NCBI GenBank assembly: GCA_021234155.1
Contig: JAJEKV010000042.1
Location: 1,739,257 to 1,803,256, forward strand
Source of the DNA: Isoetes taiwanensis
Taxonomy: Eukaryota; Streptophyta; Lycopodiopsida; Isoetales; Isoetaceae
Reading direction: 5' to 3'
Length of the DNA stretch: 64,000 bases
The position numbers and the translations under genes are program-made. Of the stretch, positions 21,980-32,714 are shown one piece after another. Below the pieces are notes generated by a model. That model did no database searches. It was not told the origin of the DNA and worked only from the letters and a program-made list of their open reading frames with translations. How positions within the stretch are numbered: position 1 is the stretch's first letter; every line of letters starts with the position of its first letter.

Positions 21980-24900
21980 TTGTACGTCTGTAAAAGTGCT
22001 GGTAACAAAAGGTACGCCGACTCCGAGTTTGTGAACCTTGGGACAATAAAAGATGTTGAGGAAGTTGCCGGACAAGGTGGTCAGGTGGGGAGGCTATCCT
22101 TCAAGACCTCCCAAGGCTTCATAGTTGTGGACATCGCATTTTTTAGAATTGTCAGTGTGCAACCACCGGCACTGTACAAATTCTTTTCACACTACCGGTC
22201 AAAAAGAAGCCTGTGTTCAGTAATTAGACAGGTTTGTACCAGTACAAGCGAGGACTTTCCTGTCAGTGAGTCCGAGCATTCAGATGGAGAAAGGTCACAA
22301 TCATCACCCTCAGATGCTAGTTCTTCAGGGAGGTCATCAGATGGAGGTTCCGAGGAACAAGACGAGGAAGAACCCCCTGTGCGGCCAAAGAAACTTAGCA
22401 GGCCAAGGGCAACCATAGCTGCTAAAGAACCAAAGAAGCGGAAAACACAGCAGCTTGAAATCACAGAAGTCCCCGAGGAACCTAAAAAGAAGAAGGGAAA
22501 GGGTAAAGCACCTGGTGTTGCTATTAAGGAAAAAAGGTTGATAAAACATCTGAAAAAATGGAAGAGATTAACCTGCATAAGTTTGTGCAAGGTGTCATTT
22601 ATTTGCCAGTCACTTCAATGAAGCTTCCTCCGAAAAATGAAGCTGGTGAAAGGCCACTTCGTGTTCGCGAAAAATTTATCTGCATCACTTGAGGAACCTG
22701 AAGGACAGAATAAGGAGCAATCCAAATGCTCATGTGGCCCCAATAGTTGTCCTTGTTGACAGGGAGCAGTGCACAACCCCCAAGGAGTATGACAGAGAAA
22801 ACGCTGACACCTACACTCACTACGTCTTGGGTGGGAATCATAGCTTCAAGGCAAGAAGGCAACTTTACAAAGAAAAGAAGAACCCGAGGTACCTCTCCGT
22901 CCTCTCCGCTACCGTCTCTTCGTGGTCTTCTGGATGAAGAAGCAAAAAATCGTTGCCAACACCCACAATCGCGACAACGAGTACAAACTAAAGATGAGCT
23001 TTGTCGACAAGATCCGGTTTATGCACAGGGAGTATGTAATTTTCAAGAAAAAGTACGGTGAGGACCTTAAGAAGCCAGCGTTTTCCTTGGAGCTTAAGGA
23101 GGCGTGTGCCATTGAATTTCGCCGAATATGACGAGGCCAATAAAAGGCAGTCTCTCATTGGCCACGACAACCGGTTCCGATTAGCTTTAGAGATGGCAAG
23201 GTAAGCACAAAATGTATTCGTAATAGCAAACCGACTATTTGACGTGAAATCTTCTTGAATAGATTTGGGAACTGTGAGACGAGATATTTACAATGTTCGA
23301 AGCGAGGGGAGTTAAAGAGCAAGGGCAAGGGAGACAGCCAAGAAAAAAACCCGGACGTGCCCAAAAAAGAAATGACCATTACCGTCCGGAGGAAAATGCG
23401 GGGGCTTCTCCGACACGCGAGCTCTGGAGCGACTTCTCCAAAAAGTTGTTGATAAGGAGTTTAGCCTAGAAGAAATGTCAAAGGAATTGCACAAGTAAGT
23501 TCTCGACACAAACTTTACTCTTTGCATGTTAGATTCCCAAAAACATCGGCGTACATAGTGTATTCCAGAATACACATGCCTTCCTTCACACGGGCAATGT
23601 GTATTCCGGAATACACATTGCTTGTCTCTAGAAAAGCATTATGTATTCCGGAATACACATTGCTCCTCTAAAGAAAGGCATGTGTATTCCGGAATACACA
23701 TTGCGTTCCTTTAGAAAAGCAATCTGTATTCCGGAATACACATTGCTTTTCTAGAGACAAGCAGTGTTTGTCCTGTAGCAGAACTATTTTCTGCATATTG
23801 TTTCGAGGTAGCATCACCAGTTAACCAGTTTGTATTCCAGAATACAAATAGCTTGACTTTTATTTGTTTTCCTTTTACTTTGCCTTGATTCTTACGTTTA
23901 ATCTCATTGTTTCCTTAACGTCTTGCAGCCAAAAGAACGTCATAACATGTCAAACATGTTTGATGGAGCAGCTAAACGTCGAAACATGGGAAAGGTGCAA
24001 GGAACTCTACCCAATTGCCACATCCGACGAGCGCATTGTGCAATATGCACCAAATTTTGAGGGCTGGGTAAGTACTCTCAAAATTCCTTTTCTCTGCACA
24101 AACGATCTCTTGACAGTTGTTGTTTTGTTTTTCTTTAGAGCAAAAAGAAAAATAAGGACGCCCGAGGGCTTTATGAATTTGGTTAGAACAAAGACGGGAA
24201 GAGAGGTCGTTAAATGAAAGAAGAACTGTTGAGCGTAACCATCCGACTACGAGAGATTACGCATGTTTGATCAAAACAATTTATATTCAATCATTCATGG
24301 TGATTGTTAACGAACCTTGTCGGAATGGTTAAGCCCACGAGGACTTTACTTTGGTTATTGCTGATCTTCCCTACGGGTTTAAGCTTAAAGACGGCAGACG
24401 AATCTGACGACCAGCCCTTCAAATTTTCAGAGTTTAATGCTTTCATTGAAGGAATCAAGCAGATCTCAACGGCCAAACATTGGCGTTTAGTTACGTTCCA
24501 TTCGAGCATGCAGTCTGGCTTGGTGGAATCAGCTTTCAAAAATCACTTTGGTTCTCCAAGGCGGGATATGAAAACCTTGTGCGGTAAGTCTTATTCCGAA
24601 TACAATTACTTTTCTCTTTAATTCGTAGTGTATTAGGAATAGTGTTTCTGTTTACGGGTTTTGAAGTGTTTTCTTGTTTTTGCTAACATCACTTTAAATG
24701 CTTTACTAGGTACAAAGCGAACATCAGCTACCATGGTGGAGGACCAAGGTTGCTTTCGGCAAGGTAGAGTACCTTCATGTAGCTTATTGGAGTTTTGATG
24801 GGAAGAGGTCCATGGAACACTTTAACACTTGCCGCTTTGTCAAAACTTTTCAAGCGTCCTAGAGTTTCCAGCAGTCTTCTACGAAATTGCGGGACCCAAG

Positions 24901-25383
24901 TGCACAAGGCGAGGATTGTGAATCACTACCGAAACCACAAAAGCTCATCAACCATCTCGGACATGTTCTCGGCGTCCGTGAGATTGGGTGCTTGATGCTT
25001 TCTCCGGTTCTCGTACTACTATCGCATGTGCACTTAAGAAGGGCCGCAAACGTGTAGCCGTGGATATTGATAAGGAGGTCGTGCATTTTGTGAAGATGAG
25101 ATTGGCTGCCTTACCTACTTTACCAGATGAAAATCAAGAGTTAGGGGCCAAGTCTTCATCTGATTATGCTAAACTAACGTCCTCAGAGATACAGCCTCCA
25201 TTCTCGAGCTCACTAGACGACGAGGCAACCTTTGCAGAGCTTAAAGAAGTAGCTTTAGCTACCATTCCAGAGAACAAGGAGGATACAAAACTTAAGTCTC
25301 CAGCAAAGGAGCAGATTGAACAGAAGGACGAGACGGCAGAGAGCAGCAAAAAGAATGAGGAGGACTATGATGTAGATCTTTGA
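21980..25383 (+). pseudogene. ParB-like domain plus beta-class DNA amino-methyltransferase, spliced and frameshifted
   Basis: An N-terminal part (21980-22620) ends in a Ser/Glu/Lys-rich region. A ParB-like segment follows (22690-22910): LKDRIRSNPNAHVAPIVVLV and THYVLGGNHSFKARRQLY, with the GGNHS-x-x-AR signature. A helical segment follows (VANTHNRDNEYKLKMSFVDK). Later exons have GT-AG borders (for example 23937-24069 and from 24141). The methyltransferase part has a catalytic-motif-like IADLPYGFK (24357-24383) and, C-terminal to it, the SAM-binding motif VLDAFSGS (24988-25011) with RKRVAVDIDKEVV. Motif IV before motif I is the beta-class order (N6_N4_Mtase family), which makes N6-methyladenine or N4-methylcytosine. 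The usual DPPY reads DLPY. Frameshifts near 22688, 24395 and 24985 break it. Confidence 0.65.
23548..23765. repeat. Second palindrome array, five units, inside an intron
   Basis: Five units with the core TGTATTCCGGAATACACA are spaced about 41 bp. gcttgtctctagaaaagc (23620-23637) and its exact reverse complement (23745-23762) bracket the last three units, so this block also folds at two scales. It lies between exons of the methyltransferase gene. The flanks (aatgtg/cacatt) differ from those of the first array (aaagtg/cactttt), while the centre is the same. Confidence 0.92.
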
Positions 25384-25690
25384 CTACTGCATATTAAAAT
25401 TATCATTATTTATTACAATGAATCTTCAATATTGATGTACAAAAATTTATTAAAAACATATTACTTTTTTTTCCTTTCTATTCTGGTGCTTTTTTTTGTA
25501 ATGCTTTCAGTCTCTTCAAGTCTATGCCTAAATTTCGCTATTTTTATGATTTCTGTTTCATAAGTACAAAGTTTTCGCCTAATGATGGGCCAAAATGGCA
25601 TGAAAAAAAATGCAAACCTCTAGAAATTCTCAACAACTTTCAAAAAAGGCTTATTTTAGAAACATGGTGTTTTTTTAAAGGGAATCTTTG

Positions 25691-25699
25691 AAACGGGAG
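25691..25699. repeat. Right 9-bp target duplication AAACGGGAG
   Basis: This is the right-hand copy of the repeat that starts at 17314. It directly abuts the terminal GGGAATCTTTG of the 8.4-kb element. Confidence 0.7.
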
Positions 25700-25873
25700 T
25701 GATGCAACACTCCCGTCTAATTTGCAATCGTGTTCCTGAAGAACTCCATTTCCCATCTTGACTACATGTTTTTCATTGGTTTTAATATGACGCAGCATTC
25801 TTGGTGAGCTTACCACTGAAACTTCTGCTCCAGAGTCGATGGTCAATACATGAGTTCTCCTCTGCACATTTGC
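25700..25873 (-). pseudogene. Copia protease-like segment
   Basis: The minus strand encodes RRTHVLTIDSGAEVSVVSSP followed by MGNGVLQEHDCKLDGSVA. The DSGA motif with a hydrophobic lead is the aspartic protease active-site context of copia Pol. The frame is cut by the 8.4-kb insertion at 25699. The segment between it and the primer-binding site is too short to hold a normal gag. Confidence 0.75.
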
Positions 25874-26085
25874 AATTGCTCCAATCATTCCCAGGTTCTC
25901 TTTCTCAATTGCAAGTTTTCTATTGAATTCAACCATCTGCCGTCCAGAAGCACGGCTCCACCTATTCTCCCTTACACACATTAACAAGCTACTCTGTATG
26001 CTTGCCATGTCCTCCTTGAAACCGGGTAACAAAAACATTCCTCCGGTCTTCGGACAATCTGTGAAGATGACCGAAGTGTTCTTGT

Positions 26086-26097
26086 GCTCTGATACCA
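26086..26097 (-). other. Copia primer-binding site
   Basis: On the minus strand TGGTATCAGAGC begins two bases after the LTR end. It is the standard complement of the 3' end of plant initiator tRNA-Met. Confidence 0.88.
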
Positions 26098-26350
26098 CTG
26101 TTGGATTCTAAGTAGTACTCTGGCTTGCCACAACCGCACTCTTCTGCTGTATGTACAGCCGAGAGCCCAAGCTCTATCCCTTCAATGATAGACAAGACTC
26201 CACCAAAAGCCACCTGCAATTCAGCTACTTCACCTCTCAATCCAATCACTGGATTGTTCCACCCAGGATGCACCGCTCCCTTGCCTCTCACTCCCCGCTT
26301 CCGCTTCCGTGAGTCTCCTCTTATACTATCTGCCATGCCCGCATGCAACT

Positions 26351-27185
26351 ATCCCGCATGCCATGTCCGCATGCATGGTTTCCCGTTTGTTGCTTCATAC
26401 TGCTCCTACATGACATGTGTAAAGGCTATATATGCAACAACGTTAGTTTTGAACCATGGATGTGTTGCTTTATTATAGTTCTCATTTACCTGCGAACGCA
26501 TCGTGACAAATTTGTTGACCACTGCAGATCAGATCTTGACGATGAGTCGTGTTTCAAACGAGATACTGCTGAAGACTTCTTGGGGCCCTGAAGCTTTGCT
26601 AACCTAGAGTTGCCACAAACAAATCATAGGAGCTGGACCTGGTTCGTTGGAGATGGATCGGATTTGCCCACAGGCCATCGGATTACAGAAGGGCTTCAAT
26701 TGTTGTCCAAAAGTTACTGTAGTTGTCCGCCTATGATCGGCGATGTCGATTCCTTAAAAGGCTTTGCCTTTCAGCAGGAACCTCTTCGAAAGGCCACAAC
26801 TATAATTAAAATTTCCTTTCACTTGGCTTAGAAATACAACGGTTATTATCTTCAAAAATTCGCCAAACGGATTATTATTACATATAGGTGGCTTGTTCTT
26901 CATCTCCAAATCTATTTGTCCTCTTCTGCATGTGAAGTAGTTGTAAATTATCCCCTTGTTTTTTTTTTTTTTTGTGTGGACATGTTTCAAAGTGCACTTG
27001 CAATCTTGGACATGAGAAAAGTTCTCAAATATTTGGATCAAACTATTATTGTTTGTGTTATCCTAGACAATATTGTTCCCTAAACACTTGTGCTTGAATG
27101 GAGTTTCTCATATATTTTTGACAAGTTGTGTTTCTTTTGAAGTTGAAGCATCTAGGTATTTACTAGGGCCCGAAGGGCCCAAAAT
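26351..27185. other. Probable copia LTR remainder and unassigned DNA
   Basis: The left part should contain the rest of the copia 5' LTR, whose outer border I cannot place because no second LTR exists for comparison. A TATA-like word (ctatatatgc) is at about 26426. Nothing else is recognised. Confidence 0.3.
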
Positions 27186-27199
27186 ATTTTTCAGTATAA

Positions 27200-27647
27200 C
27201 AACCAACACACAACTACTATTAACATTATTAACACAAACCATTGCATCCAACGCATTTAAATTAAAACCCCCATGAAACCCCCTTTGGTTTGGGTGCATA
27301 TTTACACGGGGGATGACGTAGGGCAGCGAGAGCCCCTAAAATTATGTTTCGCATGTACAAAATTAACACCATGCAGTATATTACCTCAAACCTTATAGTA
27401 TTTTGCAAATCTTGTTATACAGTATAGCAAATTTTGTACATGCGTACCCCACAAACGAGGAACTTTATGTACAGTATAGATTAAGGAATAAAGGGTGAAT
27501 ATGCCTATCCAACAGTCTCGATGCCCGGGGTCACCCCCCGTGTGAATATGCACCCAAACCAAAGGGGGTTTCAGGGGGGTTTTAATTTAAATGCGTTGGA
27601 TGCAATGGTTTATGTTAATAATGTTAATAGCAGTTGTGTGTTGGTTG
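27200..27647. repeat. Fold-back unit 1
   Basis: Arms of 118 bp (27200-27317 and 27530-27647) are near-perfect reverse complements. They begin caaccaacacacaac and end at the central-side word gtcacccccc. The spacer of about 212 bp includes acaaaattaacaccatgcag. A unit of this shape suits a fold-back or MITE-like element. Short related words recur near 43755. Confidence 0.88.
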
Positions 27648-27745
27648 TGTGTTGCAAGAATTTGAATGTGGGAGTGAATGTTTCTAGTTTAGCAGTTGAA
27701 ATGTACATTTTTAGGATGGTGCAGCAAAATGTGGTTTCAGTATAA

Positions 27746-28193
27746 CAACCAACACACAACTACTATTAACATTATTAACACAAACCATTGCATCCAACGC
27801 ATTTAAATTAAAGCCCCCCTGAAACCCCCTTTGGTTTGGGTGCATATTCACACCGGGGGTGACATAGGGCAGCGAGAGCCCCTAAAATTATGTTTCGCAT
27901 GTACAAAATCAACACCATGCAGTATATTACCTCAAACCTTATAGTATTTTGCAAATCTTGTTATACAGTATAGCAAATTTTGTACATGCATACCCACAAA
28001 CGAGGAACTTTATGTACGGTGTAGACTAAGGAATAAAGGGTGAATATGCCTATCCAACAGCTCTCGATGCCCGGAGTCACCCCCTGTGTGAATATGCACC
28101 CAAACCAAAGGGGGGTTCAAGGGGGTTTTAATTTAAATGTGTTGGATGCAATGATTTGTGTTAATAATGTTAATAGTAGTTGTGTGTTGGTTG
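27746..28193. repeat. Fold-back unit 2, tandem copy of unit 1
   Basis: The unit repeats 27200-27647 with a 546-bp period, including the joining sequence. Arms are 27746-27863 and 28076-28193. Divergence between the units is a few percent, so the tandem arrangement is recent. Confidence 0.88.
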
Positions 28194-28293
28194 TGTGTTG
28201 CAAGAATTTCAATGTGGGAGTTAATGTTTCTAGTTTAGCAGTTGAAATGTATGTTTTTAGGATGGTGCAGCAAAATGTGGTTTCATAGAAACT

Positions 28294-29740
28294 CTTCTTA
28301 CAATCTGTTCTCAGACTCAATAGGATACTCCAGTTCTTCACTTAATCTAACAAATAGAAATGAAAGGTGTAAGACGAAATAGAGTCACATTTTTTAGCAT
28401 CCATGATGGATGTGAAAATTCGGACCCATCCGTGGGGGTACCTCAAGTAGAATTAAGGAAAGAATATGTCAAATTGATTAAGAGAAAGAAAAGCATCTGC
28501 ATAAAAAGCATCATAAAATGGTACTTTCTTAAGCATCCAAAAGAAATTTGCAGCTCTTTTTGAGCAAATCCAAAAATTGTACCATATTCCAAATCAAAAT
28601 GAATCGAACTTTTTCTCTTCTCTCAAATAGAAGAAAGAAAGAAGGCTCAACCTCAACCTCATAGAATAGTTTTTTTTGTGATGGCGATAAAATAAGTTTT
28701 CAGGCAGATCTGAGAAATTTTTTGGCATCGAAAAGGCCAAAAACCTTAGTCCGCGATCACCTGAAAGATACTAAAAAGTTTTCGACCACCAAAAAAAGAA
28801 CCAGAAGATATAACCGTTAGATATTTAGATAATATGCCCCAAGGTGCCAAAACTCACTCTCTCCTACGCAACAAAAAAAAGGAAAGATAAAATGCATTAA
28901 ATGCGCACACTTTTATTGCACCTTCCTTTCGCAAGCCGACGTCAAATGACATAAATTGTTGTACACACTGTGCGTGCAGAATTACACCTTTGAGTTTGCT
29001 TTCAACGTGGTTCATACCCACGTCCCACGCATCTGCAAGAGAACCTAGAGAATCTGGAGGAAACTTGAATGAGGAATCGCGAGGTCTCCACGGTGTCTTC
29101 GAAAAATCTTAAGTTACCTTTTTGGGGAATGTATGGAAAGTTTCAAGGAATCTTAGGAGATCTTGTGGAACTTCGACTACCCAATAGAGCCAGACACTCA
29201 TTCGCACCATTCTGACTCCCGCACCTGAGTCACCTCCGAAAAAAAACACCCAAAACACACACCTACAACAAGCCAAAGAATGTTCCTTAACTAAATTTCG
29301 TGTATGTGATTGGATAAAAGATGGTAGAATGTGATGTGTAGATGGTTGCATGGTTCGAAAATAAGGCAAAAATCCGGCCATCCTTAAAAATTTCCGACAA
29401 GCTAAAAAAGTTTCAAACATTTTTTACTATTTTTTACAAAAATTCGGGGAATAGGCTTTAGGAAGAGGTGAACTTACCTTTTTTTTGGGTAACATAAAAT
29501 GGGAGGCCGCATTTTTCCCAGTTGGGTGGGCCACTAAATTCGAGCCCTGGATGGTTGGCTTGGTTGGATGCCATAACTTGCTATTAAAGAAGCATCTTGA
29601 TTGACAGAAGGCAAAGGTTTCTTTAATCCTTCTATTAAAGTTATAGTTTTTTGCATCCGAGGAGCATATCAGCAAGGGACAAAGCTTTCTTTGTTGTTGT
29701 ATAAATAATACTTGATCATTAGGATATCTATTAGATCTCG
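28294..29740. other. Region 3' of the expansin gene, no gene recognised
   Basis: The stretch includes an open frame at 28360-28563 (encoding a Lys-rich 67-residue sequence) with no family I recognise. The last few hundred bases before 29746 are the likely 3' UTR and terminator of the minus-strand expansin. Confidence 0.4.
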
Positions 29741-29745
29741 ACAAG

Positions 29746-30693
29746 CTAAAGAAATTGAGATCCACTAAATGTTTGGCCAAATTGCCAATTGGCTGGGGCT
29801 GCATTGTAAGAAGTAACAGTCCTTCCATCACTGGTAGTAACCTGAAAGGATAAGCTTTGTCCATTTAAGTAGTCATTGCTCTGCCAATTTTGCCCCCAAT
29901 TCCTTGTCATGGCTTTCCATCCAGTGTTAGATCCCTTGATCCATACCGCTTGCAGATCACCGGCGCCGGCCACATTAGTAATGAGAATAAGGTTGAAGTA
30001 GGAATGTCCATTGATGGTGAATCTCATAGGACCTTTTTTGACACAAGAGGTTCTGGAATTAATGGAAAACTGTTAATACAGCATACATGACATGGTTATT
30101 GTTGGAATAATGTCATGCAACATACATTGATATATTTATGGTAAGAGAGGAAAAGAAAAGGGAAGTTGCCATACCTTCTGAACTCAACTGGAACTATGCC
30201 TCCTTTGTAAATAGCAATCTGTAGAAAAGCAGGCTGTGCCATGTCAAAATGCTGCAATGGAGGATTGCACCAGCCTCCATTATTATTTGGCAGTGCATAA
30301 TTAGGAGGGCAGAAATTGGTGGCTGTTATTATAATTGATGGATTGCCTGGAAGACACCATTGTGGATCTACATTAGAATTACAGCGCATTTCGAAGCATG
30401 CGCCGCATGTTAGACCCCGGTTAAACAGAGCAGTGCTCAATGCTGCAGTGTTGGTTCCATATCCCTGACTGTATAAGTTTCCATATCCACATGCGCCTCC
30501 TATAACCTTACATAATTTAGCCAAGCAAATTCTATAAAACATCAAATCTGATCTAAAAACCCACATACCCATTGTTCCTGAAGCATCACTACCACCATAA
30601 AATGTAGCATGACCACTGGTCCATTCTGTCTGTGCTAGAACTGTGTGAAAAATTCCACATATTAGACCTGCAACTAAGATCAGCCTTGATATC
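29746..30693 (-). CDS. EXPA: Alpha-expansin (EXPA)
   Basis: Expansins are secreted wall-loosening proteins that relax cellulose-hemicellulose contacts without hydrolysis. Coding exons: 30693-30569, 30499-30175 and 30052-29746, with all phases compatible and GT-AG introns. The first encodes a signal peptide ([17 protein letters not shown]) and [20 protein letters not shown]. The second has [17 protein letters not shown], the conserved cysteines, [19 protein letters not shown] with the HFD motif of the GH45-like domain, and IVPVEFRR. The third has [38 protein letters not shown] and [16 protein letters not shown] of the C-terminal CBM63 domain. The intron after GTM is a usual expansin position. 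No in-frame ATG lies in the 5' exon, so a short upstream coding exon is expected; one candidate ends near 30844 but its phase does not fit. I see no disabling mutation. Confidence 0.93.
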
Positions 30694-31670
30694 CTGCATA
30701 TGCATATACATAAATGTTAAGCATCAAAAAGACATCATATCACATGCATAGAAAGACAGCAAGATCATACATATTATGAGGAATAGCACAGGCAAAGAAT
30801 GAAAAGACGCTAATGACCTCGAATTCTATGCTGAAGTAAAGATACCTTGAGCTGACCAGTTCGTCCAATTTATCAAACTATGGTCCACATGCTTTGAAAA
30901 ATCCCATGTGCTCATCAAGGAAACCCTGCCACAGCTGAATCTGAGATGCTATTAACATTGCACTAGTTGCCTTGGTTTCCGAGTATTTTATCATTCTAGG
31001 ATTGATTTGTTACCTCTTTATTGGCCTGCTCGCTCGGGCGATCTGTTCTTGACAGTTGAATCTGGCATGTGCCCATGACTGCACTGCGGTCTTCCAATCC
31101 AATCGGCTTTGTCGCGCTTGTCTTCAGCACATAAAATACAGGTGTGCAATTTTTATGTTCCATATTAAAAGCCTGCAAGATCATAACAATGTGCCAATGT
31201 TTGATATAGTCTAGTCGGCTGTAAATTAAAGTACATAGACCTCAGCTCATTTGTCTTACTATTCAAATAATCCATAAGGATTCTTTATATGCAATGAAAA
31301 ACCATAAGTTTTTGGCCCCATGTCATAAAAGGGCATGCACCTTAGAGATGCGTTATGCTTCAAGTACAATCCCATTAACTACAATGAAGGACCAAACCTT
31401 GGGAATGGTCTAGTGTACATATGTCTCCTTAATGGTCGGTCCAAATGGAATTGGTCCAAATGGTTGGGTAAGCATCTTATTGCAATGTGATGCACACAAA
31501 ATTTAAATGGTGGTGGTTTTTCGCTCCCTTTACGGGGCAATTCATTAGGGAGAGGGTTGTTTTGGCATCTTGGGGGATATTTTGAGTGTACCTAAGATCT
31601 AACGGCTATACTTTTTTCTTCTTTTTTCTGGCATTGAAAGATTTTTTTGTTTTTCCATCTAATTGTGGTC
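30694..31670. other. Expansin 5' region and unassigned DNA
   Basis: This should include the expansin 5' exon and promoter (minus strand). No further gene is recognised. The gypsy element begins at about 31680. Confidence 0.4.
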
Positions 31671-31820
31671 CTGAAGTCTTTGGTACGGGAGCTTCCAAGG
31701 TCGTGTTGTCGTTTCAGGCCAAGAAACTGGTACGTATCTTTCAATCAATGTTTCCTTTTATTTATTGATGAATGTTATCCTGCTTTTGAGTGTTGTCATA
31801 TGAGTGTTGATAATTAAGTC

Positions 31821-32714
31821 ATGGAGAATTCAAAGGGCCAAAAAGAGTTGCAGGGTCTATTGTGTGAATTTCAGGATGTGTTCCCTGAGGAACTGCCTGA
31901 AGGTCTTCCCCCTAGTAGAGAGATTAACCATGTTATTGATTTAGAGCTTCGATCCAAATCTGTGTTTCGTAGCCCTTATAGATTGTCCATCTTGGAACAA
32001 GAGGAGGTAAAGAAGTAGGTTCATGAGTTGTTAGCCAAAGGGTTTGTGAGACCTAGCAAATCCCCTTATGGTGCTCCTGTCATTCTAGTCAAGAACAAGG
32101 ACGGATCAATGCGGATGTGCATTGATTACCGTGCCTTGAATAAGATCACGATCAAGAATAGGTACCCTTTACCTAGGATTGATGAGATTATGGATAGATT
32201 AACAGGAGCTAAGTATTTTTCTAAGTTGGTATGCGCAGTGGTTATTACAAGATAAGGGTGAAGGAGTCAGATGTACATAAGACTGCCTTCAAGACCACCT
32301 TTGGTCATTTCGAAGTTTTGATAATACCTTTTGGACTAACAAATGCTCCTGCCACTTTTTCCAGAATGATGAATGAGGTTTTTGCAGGATGTCTTGATAC
32401 TTTTGTTAGTATTTTTAGATGATATCCTGGTATATAGTAAAACCTTAGATGAGCATATGGATCATTTGCGTTCTGTGTTAACTCTGCTCAGACAGCATAA
32501 GTTATATACAAAGATGTTAAAGTGTGAATTATAGGTGGAATATTTGGGCCATATTGTATCTGCAGAGGGTGTAGCTGTAGATCCAAGAAGATGGAGGCAA
32601 TTCAGTCTTGGCCTGTGTCAAAGAATATATCTGAGTTGCGTAGTTTCTTGGGATTGGCCAGTTATTATCGCAGATTTGTCTGGAAATTTGCCAGGATTGC
32701 GGCTGCTTTAACTA
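31821..32714 (+). pseudogene. Gypsy reverse transcriptase
   Basis: The linker FQDVFPEELPEGLPPSREI is followed by RT motifs: [78 protein letters not shown], the FLDD active-site motif in another frame at about 32415, and LRSFLGLASYYRRFV at the end. Stops and shifts make it non-functional. It is cut by the Helitron directly after the conserved post-RT alanine/leucine-rich segment. Confidence 0.93.

Larger units (their letters stand above)
17323..25690. mobile_element. 8.4-kb DNA element with DUF7869-like and ParB/methyltransferase genes
   Basis: The element splits the copia pol gene and is bordered by the 9-bp direct repeat AAACGGGAG. Its right end reads GGGAATCTTTG (25680-25690). The reverse complement, CAAAGATTCCC, occurs at 17358-17368, so one inverted terminus is offset by 35 bp from the left target duplication; the true left tip is uncertain. 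Inside are two divergent multi-exon genes, both broken: a transposase-like gene on the minus strand (17670-20867) and a ParB-like/DNA-methyltransferase gene on the plus strand (21980-25383). Between them sits an eight-hairpin palindrome array (21253-21563). A second palindrome array lies in an intron (23548-23765). I do not know a named superfamily with this content. Confidence 0.65.
15536..26350 (-). mobile_element. Ty1/copia retrotransposon, interrupted and 3'-truncated
   Basis: On the minus strand a primer-binding site (26097-26086, TGGTATCAGAGC, complementary to initiator tRNA-Met) follows an LTR end reading CCAACA at 26104-26099. The LTR extends rightward from 26099 to an unresolved limit. 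A protease-like segment lies at about 25870-25700. Integrase and reverse transcriptase continue at 17313-15536, after an 8.4-kb insertion. The element stops abruptly inside the RT domain at about 15536, and no 3' LTR is found. Gag is almost absent: the protease core lies only about 250 bp from the primer-binding site. Confidence 0.85.

Noticed and set aside
25989-26348. 119-codon minus-strand protein near 26.2 kb
   Set aside because: It runs through the copia LTR end and primer-binding site, so it is a chance frame.
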